Positions 42,563-54,894 of a stretch of 64,000 nt of DNA are shown piece by piece. The first letter of the stretch is position 1. Every line of letters begins with the position of its first letter. The position numbers were made by a program, and so were the translations under genes. Source of the DNA: Acholoe squamosa (lineage: Eukaryota; Annelida; Polychaeta; Phyllodocida; Polynoidae); the NCBI GenBank assembly GCA_949317995.1, contig OX439041.1, positions 15,717,501 to 15,781,500 on the forward strand. The letters run 5' to 3'. The notes beneath the pieces are model-generated. The model did no database searches. It was not told where the DNA came from and worked only from the letters and a program-made list of their open reading frames with translations.

Positions 42563-45500
42563 GACTATGACATGCTTTGCTTTCAACTTGTTTCGGTTCA
42601 TTTGCACTCAGTGACCTGTTCCTCATTATTCAATGGGAGTCCACGGAACAAGGTCACGCCTGCTCTTTTGATGCTTGTGTTGATTTAAAGTGAAATTCTA
42701 TATTTTGAGGTATAGCTTGGCCTCATGACCTTGCTTTTTAATTATAAATTGTGTAAACAAATCATGTAAATGCGAATTTAAAGTTAAATCAGTGAATTTT
42801 CAAGAGGGAACTATTTTTTCTGCGGTGTAATCACAAACAGGAAGTGAGTACTTGAGCAAGCTGTCATGGCGGTTTTTGGCATGAAATGTGAATTAAACAG
42901 TGAGGTTTTGATTAATTTCATCGCATCCCTTAGCCTAATCATATAAAAATAAATATAGGAATCACATTTTGTGCCCTCTTGTTCGTATAACTTACACGAA
43001 GGCAATATGTCAGCCTTGAGATGGCAATAAAGACATTCAATACACACAAAATGTGATTCCTGTATACTTCTTCTATGATTATACCATCTATTTTCACCCA
43101 CTTTATGGTGCTAGTCTATCATACAGTTCCTAAACCAGCCACTAGGCCTTCAAGCACAGGTGGTGTTAAATTGTGTATGACACATCAGAGCAGGTGGCCT
43201 ACCAACAGCAGCCATTACTTGAGTATACATCCAACTGTCTACATGTATGGCCAATAAACCTATCATCATTTATCCACTCTGATGCCGAGTTCGTATAGTA
43301 GCTATTGGAACCCCATAGCTAGATATGACAGAATAAGATTTTCCCCACCTAGGTGGGAAAAAGAGCTCCCATCATAATACGCATCATTATTGAAAAGGCC
43401 TAATATAGGTAGTCTTTGTGTAGAACCTATACACATCCCACTTCAATAAGATCATTTTTTTTAGATCAAATGGGGTAATTAACGGTCTTTATACACATTA
43501 GGTACACATAGTAGAATGCAGGATTGGCATTGATAGTTGCTGGTTGAGGCTATCGGACTCAAGGAGCTGGAAGGATTTAAAGTACACGCTAAATGTGGTC
43601 TATCATTGACTTTGCGATAGGAGGGCTGGAATTTCACTTCAAATGTACATTTGTATGTGCTAGAATACTACACAGTATATATTAGATGTATGTAGGCTCT
43701 CAGACAAGTTAGAATTATTCAATACTCGGCAATTACTCAGAGGTGGATGGAAAATTTGGAAACGGAAAAAGGTACCTCACTGCCCTAAGGATAAAAAGAT
43801 ATATCCTTGACTTTGGAGTGGGAATAAACCCCAAAATACGGGCAAAACGAGAGGGCTGAAACCCGCGCCCAACCTTTTCTCATCTTAGGCAGTCCATAAC
43901 TGATTTACTGTAGGCATTCTTGAGCCCCTAAAATTAGATTATTTCTCCCTGAGGGAAACATCCTTCTTGAGCAGCATACATGTTGTTTCTGGGCGAACGT
44001 GAGTAAGTGAGTAGGGGTGGGAGAACCTCTAAGACATTCCTGTTAGTATGTGGATTGGTGTGCGAAATCATTTGAACAGATATATATGCATGAGTCGAAA
44101 TAGTGAAGAAAACCACTTACAATAATCTCCCGTATATAAGGGGACTCCACATATAGTACACACAGACACTTTCTGGACCTGCTAGAATAATTTGAAATGA
44201 AAATACTTTTGTTCTACTCGCCAGATTATCGAAGTTTGAAGAACTACGGGTTACCAAGACCCCCCCCCCTCCCCCGCCCAAAGGCTTAAAGTCACTTTTG
44301 AAAGGCCTTGTGGAAGGCCTTGGGAAGTGTTTTTTTTTAATCAGGTTCCATATCCTTTTTATAATAGCTAGGATAACGTAATTCTAAGCAATTCGCTGAA
44401 TGCATCGTAAGAATAGTGTAGAGTAGCTGAAATCTAGCACAACCCAGATTTGTAAAATGCTTATTTCTATCTTGTTTGGTTGATTTATTATCATCCCTAT
44501 CGAAAATCCTCAGGTCAAATATAGGCAATTAGCTTTCTCCTTTTGATCAGAGGTGTTGAGGTACTGCATACATATGCCATTCATACACCAGGAGGGTGTT
44601 GCTCCTATAGTAAAAGGAAGAGCTGTCTAAAAATGGTGGCCTATAATGATAAGCTAGTTACATCTTAATCCTACCAGGAAAAACCGTTCCATGTTCTAGA
44701 GAAATATGAGTGTTAGCAATCTTTTCACTATCCAAATAGGCATTTTGAATAATTGAATCAATTTCAATTTTAAACTATTATAAAGAGTTAGCCCCCTCCT
44801 GTACTACTGGTATAATATTATGTCCCATACATCCATTTTGGGACAGTCTAGGGTATATATACAGAAGCTTAGCACTCAGAGGCGTAGGAAGCAAATGTTC
44901 ATTTCGGGGGCCCAGTGGGGGCCCCACCTTAGTCACCTTGAATTGTCAGCTCAAGCGCAATAGAGCCTACACATACCCATATAAAATTTGTATAGAAAAG
45001 TAATTTTTGATGAATTTTAGATCTGATTTGAGGCCCAGGCTCATTACTATATTAATCTTATTTGAGATGAAAAGTTTTAGCTCTTGTTCAATTCATTATG
45101 AATTCTTAGCAATTTCTTTTTGGGGGGCCAAGACACACTTAGGCCCCACCCCCTTTTCCTAGCCCCTGGCACTGTGACACATATGGAGGCGGCAATCATT
45201 TCATTCTTCAAAAATGACATGAACTTACTTCCCTCTTTGGATAGGGTATTGAGAAATATTGAGAAAAAAGTGTGACGGAGAATCAGCTGCACTGAAACAA
45301 TGAATGATGAACCAAAAATCAGCCATTCCTCCCGGCATCCCTCCATCCTGAGGATACCCTTGAAACAAGACATGGGAAAATCCCATGAATGACTGGTGAA
45401 TCTGTGAGCACATATTCTCCGGAAAGATCCTGGGAATAGTACCTACAATCCCGTGAATTACCCCGATATTCCCCAGTTTTTAACAGGGCCCTCTAGTGAG

Positions 45501-45590
45501 ATTTATACACATAAGTCTGATTCTTCAGCATAAAGTGAAGATGCCAGAGTCCACCAGGGGCCTCTGTGTGTGCATGGAATCCTGGTTTGG
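42563..45590. other. No gene seen
   Basis: Spurious frames only. A C10TC5 tract lies at about 44261. Words such as CCCGTGAATTACC near 45450 recall the AATTCACGTG cluster at 56620-56740. Confidence 0.45.
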
Positions 45591-45596
45591 CCCAAA

Positions 45597-45840
45597 AAAC
45601 AGAGAGAGGGAGTGAGATGGAAAGAAATGAGCGGGCAAGAGAGGCACAGAGAAAGCAAGAGAGATAGATATAAAAAGAGAGAGAGAGAGAGAGAGGGAGA
45701 GGGAAAGGAGAGAGAGAGAGAAAGGGACAGGGAAAAGGGAGAAAGAGAGGAAGGCAATAGAGAGAGGGAAGAGAGAGAAAGAGAGAAAAATAGAAAGAGA
45801 GCGAGGCAGAAAAAAAGAGGGAGAGCCTTGCCCCCCCCAA
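45597..45840. repeat. Purine-rich (GA/AG)n tract
   Basis: About 240 bp almost purely of A and G on the + strand. Serine/leucine-rich or Arg/Glu-rich frames crossing it are artefacts. Confidence 0.9.
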
Positions 45841-45999
45841 AAAAAGAAAAAATTGATTGACTTAAGCTACTGACATAATTGATACATAAAGTTGATTGAA
45901 TCATAATGTTATGTGTCCCGTTCTAATAATTATGACCCTTATTGATGTCTCACTAAATGTGCATGTTTGCTAGACATGTCTTGAACAGAGTTGAACCCT

Positions 46000-46190
46000 T
46001 TAAGGGCTAACCCTAATGCATTAATGCATTTTCATTGTCATGAGGCATTAATGCAGCCAGGGCTACATTCAGGCATCATGCTTACGCTTTGGGAAGATCG
46101 GCATGATGCCCCGATGAAGTGCTGGCAAGCAGACTCCCCAATGAGCATGTTACACTACTGCATCAGCAGACCTTAAAGAGTTAGGTAGCA
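46000..46190. repeat. GCATCATGATGC-type repeat
   Basis: Contains AATGCATTAATGCAT, GGGCTACATTCAGGCATCATG and GTGCTGGCAAGCAGACT. Related fragments lie at about 20180-20240, 51050-51125, 51520-51610 and 59680-59815. Palindromic words suggest a MITE family. Confidence 0.55.
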
Positions 46191-46980
46191 TTTAGAGGCC
46201 TGGCAAATAGGCACTCAATGGTTATAGGGCATGCTAAGTTGTTTATGGGCACTAGGTAAAGAGTCAGCTAAATTTAGACTGTCAAGGTGGTAGGGTGCAG
46301 GCAAACCACCTGTGGTACACACTTACAGAACAGGTCATTTTAGTCAGATGGGGAGGGGGATTTCTGGGGCATAAGTGGATGAATGTAAAAGCATATCTAA
46401 ACTCAGCCTCCCATGAAAAATATACTGGCATCATTTAACACTGTCTGTGCTGTCTACTTAACCGTGTAAAAGCGCCCAAAATCTCACTGTGCCTTATTCA
46501 CTGTACTAAATAAATACCCAGACATTTAGTTTGGTCTTTACCCCTGGTCCATATCAAAGACAGGTACTTATGAAATTTTAGTGCTGAAGAGTTATTTTAA
46601 CACCTCCCCACCCCCACTAACCACTGGCACTTATATGAGACCAGCAATTATTGCTAAGTGTCAAGAATTAATCTTCTAAAAAAATGAGCGTCAAGATACT
46701 CACATGGACAACTTTTCTGACTCTCTTTTGTGTCATTTTTGGGGGAAAATATTTGGGGAAATCTCAAATTTACACCAGACTTCCTTCATATGGGATGAAT
46801 GCCATAGTTCCATCCATTGAAAATACACTGTAACAGGTTTATGCCTAGGTCCATCACACCTCATGTATAGACTCACTATGAACTATGTGATATTTAATGG
46901 ACTATAACTCTGTGATATTTAATGGACTATTAACACATAAATACCATGTTATGACATGTGTCTGACGAGAACATATTTGA
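46191..46980. other. No gene seen
   Basis: Nothing supported beyond a 21-bp tandem word (CTGTGATATTTAATGGACTAT) near 46880-46935. Confidence 0.45.
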
Positions 46981-47010
46981 GTATGATTTGAAAAATGAAC
47001 ATGACATATC

Positions 47011-47187
47011 AGATGGAAATAGAACCACCCCTGTGCCCCCTCACCCTCTGCTGATACCTACTGAACACTCCCAATCACCAACAGGACCAACCAGTTTGGG
47101 CTACACTGCCCCACCTCAGCTATCATTTCCACCTGGCTCACCTACACACAAGACCTGTTGTCTCCAAAAACTGAGGGTAACAGTGGG
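47011..47187 (+). CDS. Candidate proline-rich coding exon (weak)
   Basis: Within an open frame running 46958-47356, the segment from about residue 18 to 76 is rich in Pro, Ser and Thr (TTPVPPHPLLIPTEHSQSP, LGYTAPPQLSFPPGSPTH), unlike surrounding AT-rich DNA. It is bounded by an AG at 47010-47011 (ATATCAG) and by GGTAAGC at about 47187, a good 5' splice site. No homology is recognised, and no partner exons were found. It could equally be a chance frame. Confidence 0.25.
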
Positions 47188-47189
47188 TA

Positions 47190-47689
47190 AGCATAAATTT
47201 GCCATTTTTCATCATTTTCTATTCATTATGACATGCAAAGGTCACCATTTTCTTGCTGCTCTATTCATAAGGGCACTTAGAATCCTAAATAGGATATGGC
47301 ACCAGTATCTCAATATTACCAATGGCATTGTGCCTTGTTGTGTGCAATATTCATGAATGCTAATTCAAGCACTTTACCAGCATTTGCAATGATCCATAAA
47401 GGAAATCCTAAGTATTTGACTGGATCTTTATTTGCAATAATATGTGATATTGTACATCTGAAGGCATGATTGCGATCCTATACATGTAATTGTGTGGCCA
47501 CTGGCTGTGTTCAGAAATAGCCCTCCTTTTTGCAGCTGCATACTACTACTATACAACTAAGTGTGAGAGGCAGTCAGACCCTTTCCCAATCCAGGTCATA
47601 GTGGGCCCACTAATTTGGGTAACTCACACAAGCACCTAGCAGAAGCTCACTTTTCTTGTATGCAGGGTTGTTATAGATTGCAACACTCA
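47190..47689. other. No gene seen
   Basis: Nothing supported. Confidence 0.45.
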
Positions 47690-47845
47690 TGGTCAGATTC
47701 CCCCTCTGTCCCAGTATATTAACATGTCTGTTTATGTGTCCACACTCACATCCATCTATGTACATACATTCCCTTTTATCCACATACACTCACATGCCTC
47801 ATGTCCACATGCAACCCGTCACACATCCACACCCTCTCTATGTCC

Positions 47846-48035
47846 ACACGGGCCTCCCTAGCCCACTTAAAAGGGTCTATTTCTCCTCTTTCCTATCCCC
47901 TCAGGATGTGTGTGGTGCACATATGCGCGGGCACTGACACATTCCTCTGTGAAATTGTATAATGTAGTTCTCGCCATGAATATTACCTTAGCTGTCAAAA
48001 TGGCTTTAAACCTCTATTACTCACTCACTCACTCT
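47846..48035 (+). mobile_element. Retroposed element S1, copy 2
   Basis: GGGCCTCCCTAGCCCACTTA start, complete body and ATTACTCACTCACTC tail. Minisatellite words CTCTATGTCCACA flank it on both sides, so it was inserted into, or duplicated with, the array. Confidence 0.75.
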
Positions 48036-48055
48036 ATGTCCACATCCCCTCTATG

Positions 48056-48243
48056 TCGGGCTTCCCTAGCCCACTTAAAAGGGTCTATATATCTTCTTTC
48101 CTATCCCCTCAGGATGTGTGTGGTGCACATATGCGCGGGCACTGACACATTCCTCTGTTAAATTATCAACCTGTGAAGCACGGGATAGCCACTTAGTGCC
48201 GCTAAAGTGCTGTAAAACACAAATCAATCAATCAATCAATCAA
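48056..48243 (+). mobile_element. Retroposed element S1, variant with different 3' half
   Basis: The first 110 bp match S1; after CCTCTGTTAAATTAT it switches to a different 3' end (CACGGGATAGCCACTTAGTGC ... AAACACAAATC) with a (AATC)n tail. Two alternative tails on one head suggest recombination or template switching between families. Confidence 0.7.
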
Positions 48244-49519
48244 TCCCCTCTATGTGCACACACACCTCCCTCTATATGCACACCCACCTCCCTCTGTGTC
48301 CACACCCACCTCCCTCTATGTCCACACCCCCCTCTTTCTGTGTCCACATCCAACTCCCTATATGTCCACACCAATCTCCCTCTGTGTCCACACCCACCTC
48401 CCTCTGTGTCCACACCCACCTCTCTCTATGTTAACACCCAGTTCCCTCTGTGGTCACACCCACTTCCATCTGCGTTTACACCCACCTCCTTCTGTGTCCA
48501 CACCCACCTCCCTCTATGTCCACACCCAATTCTCTCTGTGTCCACACCCATTTTCCTCTGTGTCTACACCCACCTCCCTCTGTATCGACACCCATCTCCC
48601 TCTGTGTCCACACCCGCCCTCCCTCTATTTTCCTACCCATCCCCACTATGTCCACACCCAAATCTCTCTGTGTCCACACCCACCTCCCTCTGTGTCCACT
48701 CTCACCTGCCTCTATGTCCACATTCACCTCCCTCTATGTCAACACCCACCTCCTTCTGTGTCCACACCAACCTCCCTCTGTATCCACACTCCCCTCCCTC
48801 TATGTCCACATCCATTTCCCTCTGTGTCCACACCCACCTCCCTCTACATCCACACCCACTTACCTCTTTGTCCACACCCACTTACCTTTTTGTCCACACC
48901 CACTCACCTCTATGTCCACACCCACCTCCCTCCATTTCCACACCCACCTCCCTCGGTGTCCACACCACCTCCCTCGGTGTCCACACCACCTCCCTCTTTG
49001 TCCACTCTCACCTCTCTCTATGCCCACACTCACATCCCTCTGTGTTCACACTCATATCCCTTTGTGTCCACTCTCATCTCCCTCTATGTCAACATACACC
49101 TCCCTCTCTGTCCACACCCACTGCCCTCTTTGTCCACTCTCCCCTCCCTCTATGTCCACATCCACCTCCCTCTATGTTAACACCTACCTCACTCTGTGTT
49201 CACACCCATCTCCCTCTATGTCCACAGCCACCTCCCTCATTGTCCACACCCACCTCCCTCTATATCAACACTCAATTCCCTCTTTGTTCACACACACCTC
49301 CCTTTGTGTTTACACCCACCTCCCTCTGGGTCCACACCCACCTCCCTCTATGTCCACACCCGCCCTCCCTTTGGGTCTACCCAAATCCCTCTATGTCCAC
49401 ACCCACCTCCCTCTGTGTCCACACCCACCTCCCTCTATCTTCCTACACTTCCCCACTATGTCCACACCCACCTCCCTCTATGTCCACACCTACCTCCCTC
49501 TGTTTGGTTTGGCATAACC

Positions 49520-52160
49520 TAGTGAGAAATGGATATACCATTTGTCTTTATAGGTGCATGAAGTTGGACCAATGAAGACCTGGAGGCAACATCCTACTTA
49601 GTGGTTCAATTTTCAAAGGTTCTCTAAAATTGTTATTTGACATGTATGCACATATTTGCCAATGTTTTGATGTCTGATATCCCAAGCTGGAAATGAACAT
49701 TTCTAGCACCCACCAGTGAAAGCCCAGCAAAGAATAATTGTTATTCAGTGACCATGATCACTGAATAGTTGATAGTATGGAGAAACAACAAATTTCTACA
49801 ACATGCTTGGCAAAGTCCTAGATTTTTTCTTGTTTTTGTGGCCCATAGCCTTTAACCATTACAGCTATGTAATAATGCTATCCGTAGTATCAAGCACATC
49901 TAACAAACTGTGAACAGGTCAGCTTGACTCGTACACCTGGTCTTCAGAACTGGTCATGTGACCATAGCACTGAGACACACACAGAGGACCTGCTCCCCCC
50001 CACTTGGCCCTTCATAGGTTGTCCGGCGGGCGCTGACTCTTACCTAACGGGAGAGTCAGGCTTCCTGCATAGGGCTAATTTGTCAGGTGGCTGGAATTGT
50101 AGGACATAATTTTTTTATGTCAATTTCCTCTTAAGGATGGCTTCCTAAGACATGTTTGTTGCCATTTTGTGAGAAACCTTTCATACGGGGGCCCAGATTA
50201 TTTGATTCTTGCAAATCTGTTAGCCTTCACATCAAGTTTAGCTGCCACGGTCGGCCATGATGGAAGTGGTTTCAGGTCTCACAACAGAGGTGTTATTCAT
50301 GAAATAATGTTATCCATGAGAATCTGCTTGGTGAGTAGCGATTGACTTCCTGTCTGGCAGAAAATGCACCTGCTTATGGGTACCTGTTGCAGCCCACACA
50401 GCATGTGCCAAACCTTGGAAAAAGGTGCGATCTAAAGGTTTCCAAGAAAAGACGCTCTTCCCACTCACAGACAGCAAAACTAAGGTGATACTCTTGTCAA
50501 TATTATAAGCTGATTGTTGGGGATTTGTTTCTGTCAAATGTTATTCTTAGAAACTTGCTGTTTCTAGGGCACCTGCAAGTTTTAGCTAGGGCAGTCCCAG
50601 CGACTCAGTCCTTAACTGAGTCGCGCACAGTGACTATTCATAGGGTGTGTTACAGTTACTGATTGTTACTATTTATGGGTCTTTTCAGGCAAACAAACCA
50701 ATGCATTAAGTTGACCTTTGGGTAAGATGACTAGGATGCACTTACCTGAAAACTATACACACATTGCAATTAGATCTTCATCTCCTGTTGTACATGTTAA
50801 ATCATGTAATTTACATACCAATCATAGGAGCATTCCATATAGTCATCTAGCAATATCCTATCTAATATATTCTAATATATTGAGGAGCTTCTACTCATGG
50901 TGTAGTCACCCAACCATGTGTTGCCAATGTCTGCCTGCAGCTAACCACCCTGTGACATCACAGAGGCCTAACTGTAACACACCCTAATGGTCACGACTTT
51001 GACAGCTCTCATACCCCTCCTCCACAGTAGGGCCGCACACACCTCTTAACCCTTCAAGGGCCTCTGATGCATTAATGCATCATGTTCATTGGGCATCATG
51101 ATGCACCAATGTATAAAGTGCATATTAGGAGTTCAAAGTGACATGGCATTGGTTAATTGGAGTCTTAGAATGGTAAACAAGCATGTCATTCCCATATTAG
51201 GCGCCCAGTCACATAGTATTGTTATATTTGGAGAAGTTACTGCTACAAATACACATGCTGCAGACTGTTAATACCTACACAGCCTTGTTCTGTTTACTGG
51301 TGTTTATTTTTACACATCCCAGGTCACTTCAGGTACATACAGAGTGATTGGTGGTTTTGGGTTTTAGGTATTTAACACAAGGCGGTCCTGGATAGTTATT
51401 GCTATGTACAGGCTGGTTCTATATTTTAGTGGTTGGTAAGGTGGGATTAGAGTCTGGTGCTCTCCAACACTTAATTGGAGCATTATGCCGACCCTTTTGC
51501 AATGTGTGTATCAACTCATATGGTCGAAATGATGCATGAATGTAGCATCATGATGACCGATGGGCATGATGCATTAATGCATTAGTGGTCCTTCAAGGAA
51601 TGAAATGGTTGGTGAGTTGGGATGTAGTGGTTTCAGGTTGGTGAGTTGATGCATTTGATGCATGGCCATCAACATTTATATAATGCTAAACTATAGTCCA
51701 CCCCTGATTACTTGTCACTTGTACATATAATAACTGCAACCTATAGTCCATACTGAACACATGTAAACAGATTCAAATATGCTGAAATTTAAAAGTGATA
51801 TAAAATCACAGTATTTTAATCAAAATTATCCAAAGTTTCTCATGGTCATTAAGGATATAGGTATTTGCATACTGCATACCAGAAATGGACTCTGATGAAT
51901 TCTGATGAAGATAACCTATATGCGCAGGGACCTGTGCAGTAGGCCCAAATCCAAATGGTAGCAACCCACCTTAACAACAACTGACCCTTATTTACATTCC
52001 CTGAAAGTATTATACAGTAAAAAAATTTTACTATGAATCCTGTTATAATGAAATATTCTTATAACAAACAAAATGCTTGGTACCAAGCCATAAATTTTAT
52101 ATTAAAATAATCCCTTTATAATGAAGTTTGGGCATAATAATTCAGATATAATGAAGTAAT
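49520..52160. other. No gene seen
   Basis: Spurious frames only. A small palindrome TATTCAGTGACCATGATCAC lies at about 49745, and GCATCATGATGC-type repeat fragments at about 51065 and 51545. Confidence 0.5.
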
Positions 52161-52164
52161 TTTG

Positions 52165-52512
52165 TCATAAAAACACCCTTTCAAAGTGTAGAATACAGGG
52201 GCTAGAGGAGTTGGAAGATCTGTTGAGTTGGTGTGATAGGGCTTCTACAGCCACCCCCTTTCTCACCTGGGCGCGTTGGGGAACCTCTAAATGGGTGGTC
52301 TCCATTTCGGGGGGGGGGGGGGGGGGCTTGTGAAACCAAGGGTGTGAAAGGGCTTCTTCATCTGTCTCCATTGAGTTCTGAGTGGCAGAAAGGGTATAGG
52401 AGGCTGAGGGGTGTGATAGGACTTCTTTATCTGTATCTATTGAGCTCTGGGTGGCTGGAGGGGTAAGGGAGACCGAGGGGTGTGATAGGACTTCTTTACC
52501 TGTATCCATTGA
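52165..52512 (-). CDS. Candidate exon encoding Ser/Thr/Pro-rich 23-residue repeats (weak)
   Basis: Minus-strand frame of 114 codons beginning at a strong acceptor-like CTCCTTCTCCCCATAG just before ATG 52509. It encodes two and a half 23-residue repeats (MDTGKEVLSHPSVSLTPPAT and relatives, period 69 bp), then PPPPPP from a C18 run and a hydrophilic tail. Repeats keep the frame, and differences between units are partly silent or conservative. No family is recognised. It may be a mucin-like exon or a translated minisatellite. Confidence 0.3.
   Translation of the reverse strand, partial: SMDTGKEVLSHPSVSLTPPATQSSIDTDKEVLSHPSASYTLSATQNSMETDEEALSHPWFHKPPPPPPEMETTHLEVPQRAQVRKGVAVEALSHQLNRSSNSSSPCILHFERVFL
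52309..52326. repeat. G18 homopolymer
   Basis: Eighteen consecutive G on the + strand; likely to be length-variable and to cause sequencing errors. Confidence 0.95.
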
Positions 52513-52944
52513 ACTATGGGGAGAAGGAGCGGTCAGCTAGTGCTGGAGGAATGGATAGGCTTATAGCTTACCACCGGTGGGGCCCATACATATTTTTGAG
52601 ATACAGAACCTTTATTATTATATAGGATTATGTAGTAATTTGTCACATTATTCCCCATATTCATATCCAAAAGTTGACAGATTTTTTCATAACTTCCTGA
52701 GCACTTAGATAATAAGCATATTTTTGTAATGAATGAAATATCAACATATTGTCCCAGGTATATTTCTAGTGTTTTGGGGCATCAAAAATATCGAACATCA
52801 ACTTCAAACATGTGGTGAAGGGGTAGCTAAGTACATGTATATACTCCCATAGAACTACCTATCACAGATTCCATGGTGAATTGGTAACACATTTGATTCT
52901 ATATCAAGAGATCTTGGGTTCTATTTTAGGCCAGGGAATGTAAA

Positions 52945-53515
52945 AACATCTGTGAGCCAGCAAGCAGAAATGGGGGTTCCTGCGGGATCTAGTACCTGTT
53001 TTAGCCACCAGGGAGCACTACTATGGTCTAGAATAGGAAAAATATGCCTAAAACTGCTATAGGCTACTTTTTTATGGACAATCCAATGATTTTTGATAAA
53101 ACATTCTAATTTTGGGGGAAAGGGTCCATACTTGGCATTAAAAAGAATGTTTTTGGGCCAAAGAAGGCATTTTTGTTGATTTCTGTCACCATAGAAACAT
53201 TATTTTCATTCTAAATAAGAAAATCGATGATCCCATTTGAAGGAACATTTCAAAAGGTCCACTATGGTGAAAACAGAATGAAAATACCATTTCTACATCA
53301 AAAGTTACAGGCAAAAGAATGAAAATTTATGCTAATTTAGCTAATTAGCATAAATTATGCTAAGTACAGATGTATCTCATGACCAATGGGACTTATGGCT
53401 TCATGAAATGGTCATACCTACCCATATTTAGCAAGCCATTCCTCCAAAACTAACAGGATTATCTTCTCATGCAATATATCACTGTAAAGCTAGTGATCTG
53501 AATTTTAAAGTTGAC
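52945..53515 (+). repeat. R3 repeat, uninterrupted copy
   Basis: Starts CCAGCAAGCAGAAATGGGGG and ends near GAATTTTAAAGTTGAC. Collinear with 54907-55675 apart from the S1 insertion there. Includes the palindromic TAATTTAGCTAATTAGCATA word. No coding sequence. Confidence 0.85.
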
Positions 53516-54894
53516 TTCTAGCATGGAACACCCTTCCTCCTTGCCTCTACACATCTATACAAATATTTTGGGAACATTTGGATTTTCTTTTTTTAATTTG
53601 GCTACCATAAAACGTTTTTCAATGTTTGTCAACATTTGTTTCATCATCCATAATGATGTTTCTGGGACAAACCCCCTCTCTTTCAAACGGTTTTTACTAA
53701 CCCTGTTATTAAGCTATACTATCATAGAATTTTATGTGTTTGTCTGAAATATAGATAGATTGCAACCCCTCTTTTCCCTCTCCTGAAAAACTTGAAATAT
53801 GCAGATACAACCTTGTTGCACTCAGGCAGCGACATATGGATGAAAATCAATATGAAAAGCAAATGCTGTCATTCACTGTTAGTATTAAAGACACACAAAA
53901 ACAATCTATTATCCAATAATTTGTAATACACTAATGATGATTATTATATAGAAGTCATTCTACCCAATTTACAAATTGATATTCATGTAGTAGATTAATT
54001 TTTTATCATTCCATAATAAAAACTGATTTAAACTAAAACTTTCCCAAAAATATTATTTAGATGACTTGTTTTAAGATAAGTGGAATTTTTATCAGTGGTC
54101 TCATGCATTGGTCATTTGAATTTGTGTAGAAACGTAAATTTTGCTTAATTTAAATTTATTTTGAATACTTTGCAAATTTTGAGGGGCCAGATAAACTTCC
54201 TTTATAATTGAGGCTGGTGCCCCTTTTTCTATGCCTCTGATTCATGTTCCACTTGAAATAACTACTACCCATACATTCACTTTAACTCACAGGCATGTAC
54301 TTTTGTTTTCTTTATGCAGGTAGTCAATTGCAACACAGGAGCTTGGTGAAATCTGCTAGATAGCACATCTTAAGAGAGGTACTCCAGAGAGGAGGGCTGG
54401 CTGATAAACAGCACAGTGATGCCACCCATATGATATTTTTATTGCTGTCATAGATGTTCTGTCAGAAATAAGATACATTAATTATGGCTATTTAGGGAAA
54501 CCAAACTTTGAGAGGCTTGCATTGTTGATAAAAGGAAATACAACCCTGGATTCATCATGCCTTTTTTGGTAGATTTGAATAAAAAGATTCAGACATGCAG
54601 TCTTGAATTTTAAACAAAAGAAAATGTAGTTACAATACCCTGTCTAAAAGGTGCACCTCACATTTAAGGCACACCCAGACCTTTCTAATTATGATAAAAG
54701 GATATGTAAATGTTGTACATTTTGTTCTAATCAATGGATCTTCAAAATTCAAGAACCAATAGCCATCCCAGTGCTTCCTTCACCCACCTTTACCACTTTA
54801 TGTGGATGGGGGAATATTTCTTTTGCTCCCTTGTGACAAAATTAGGAAATAAATTTAGCATGAGCTAGGTACCAATCCTGTTTACCTGTTCGAG
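53516..54894. other. No gene seen
   Basis: AT-rich, spurious frames only. Confidence 0.5.

Larger units (their letters stand above)
47690..49510 (+). repeat. Pyrimidine-rich minisatellite (CCACACCCACCTCCCTCTATGT units)
   Basis: About 1.2 kb (48245-49510) of degenerate 24-bp units TGTCCACACCCACCTCCCTC-TA, preceded by a sparser stretch with TCCACAC/CTCTATG words. Three overlapping frames stay open for 300-485 codons because the unit is a multiple of three and has no stops. These THTSLYVH-like proteins are artefacts. Two S1 element copies interrupt the left end. Confidence 0.9.

Noticed and set aside
45493..45904. Ser/Leu/Phe-rich minus frames that look like membrane proteins
   Set aside because: They are translations of the GA-rich tract on the opposite strand.
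48118..49575. 485-codon open frame (His/Thr/Ser/Pro-rich repeats) and two overlapping long frames
   Set aside because: All three + frames are open over the same 24-bp minisatellite; length comes from the stop-free unit, with no start context, domain or codon bias.
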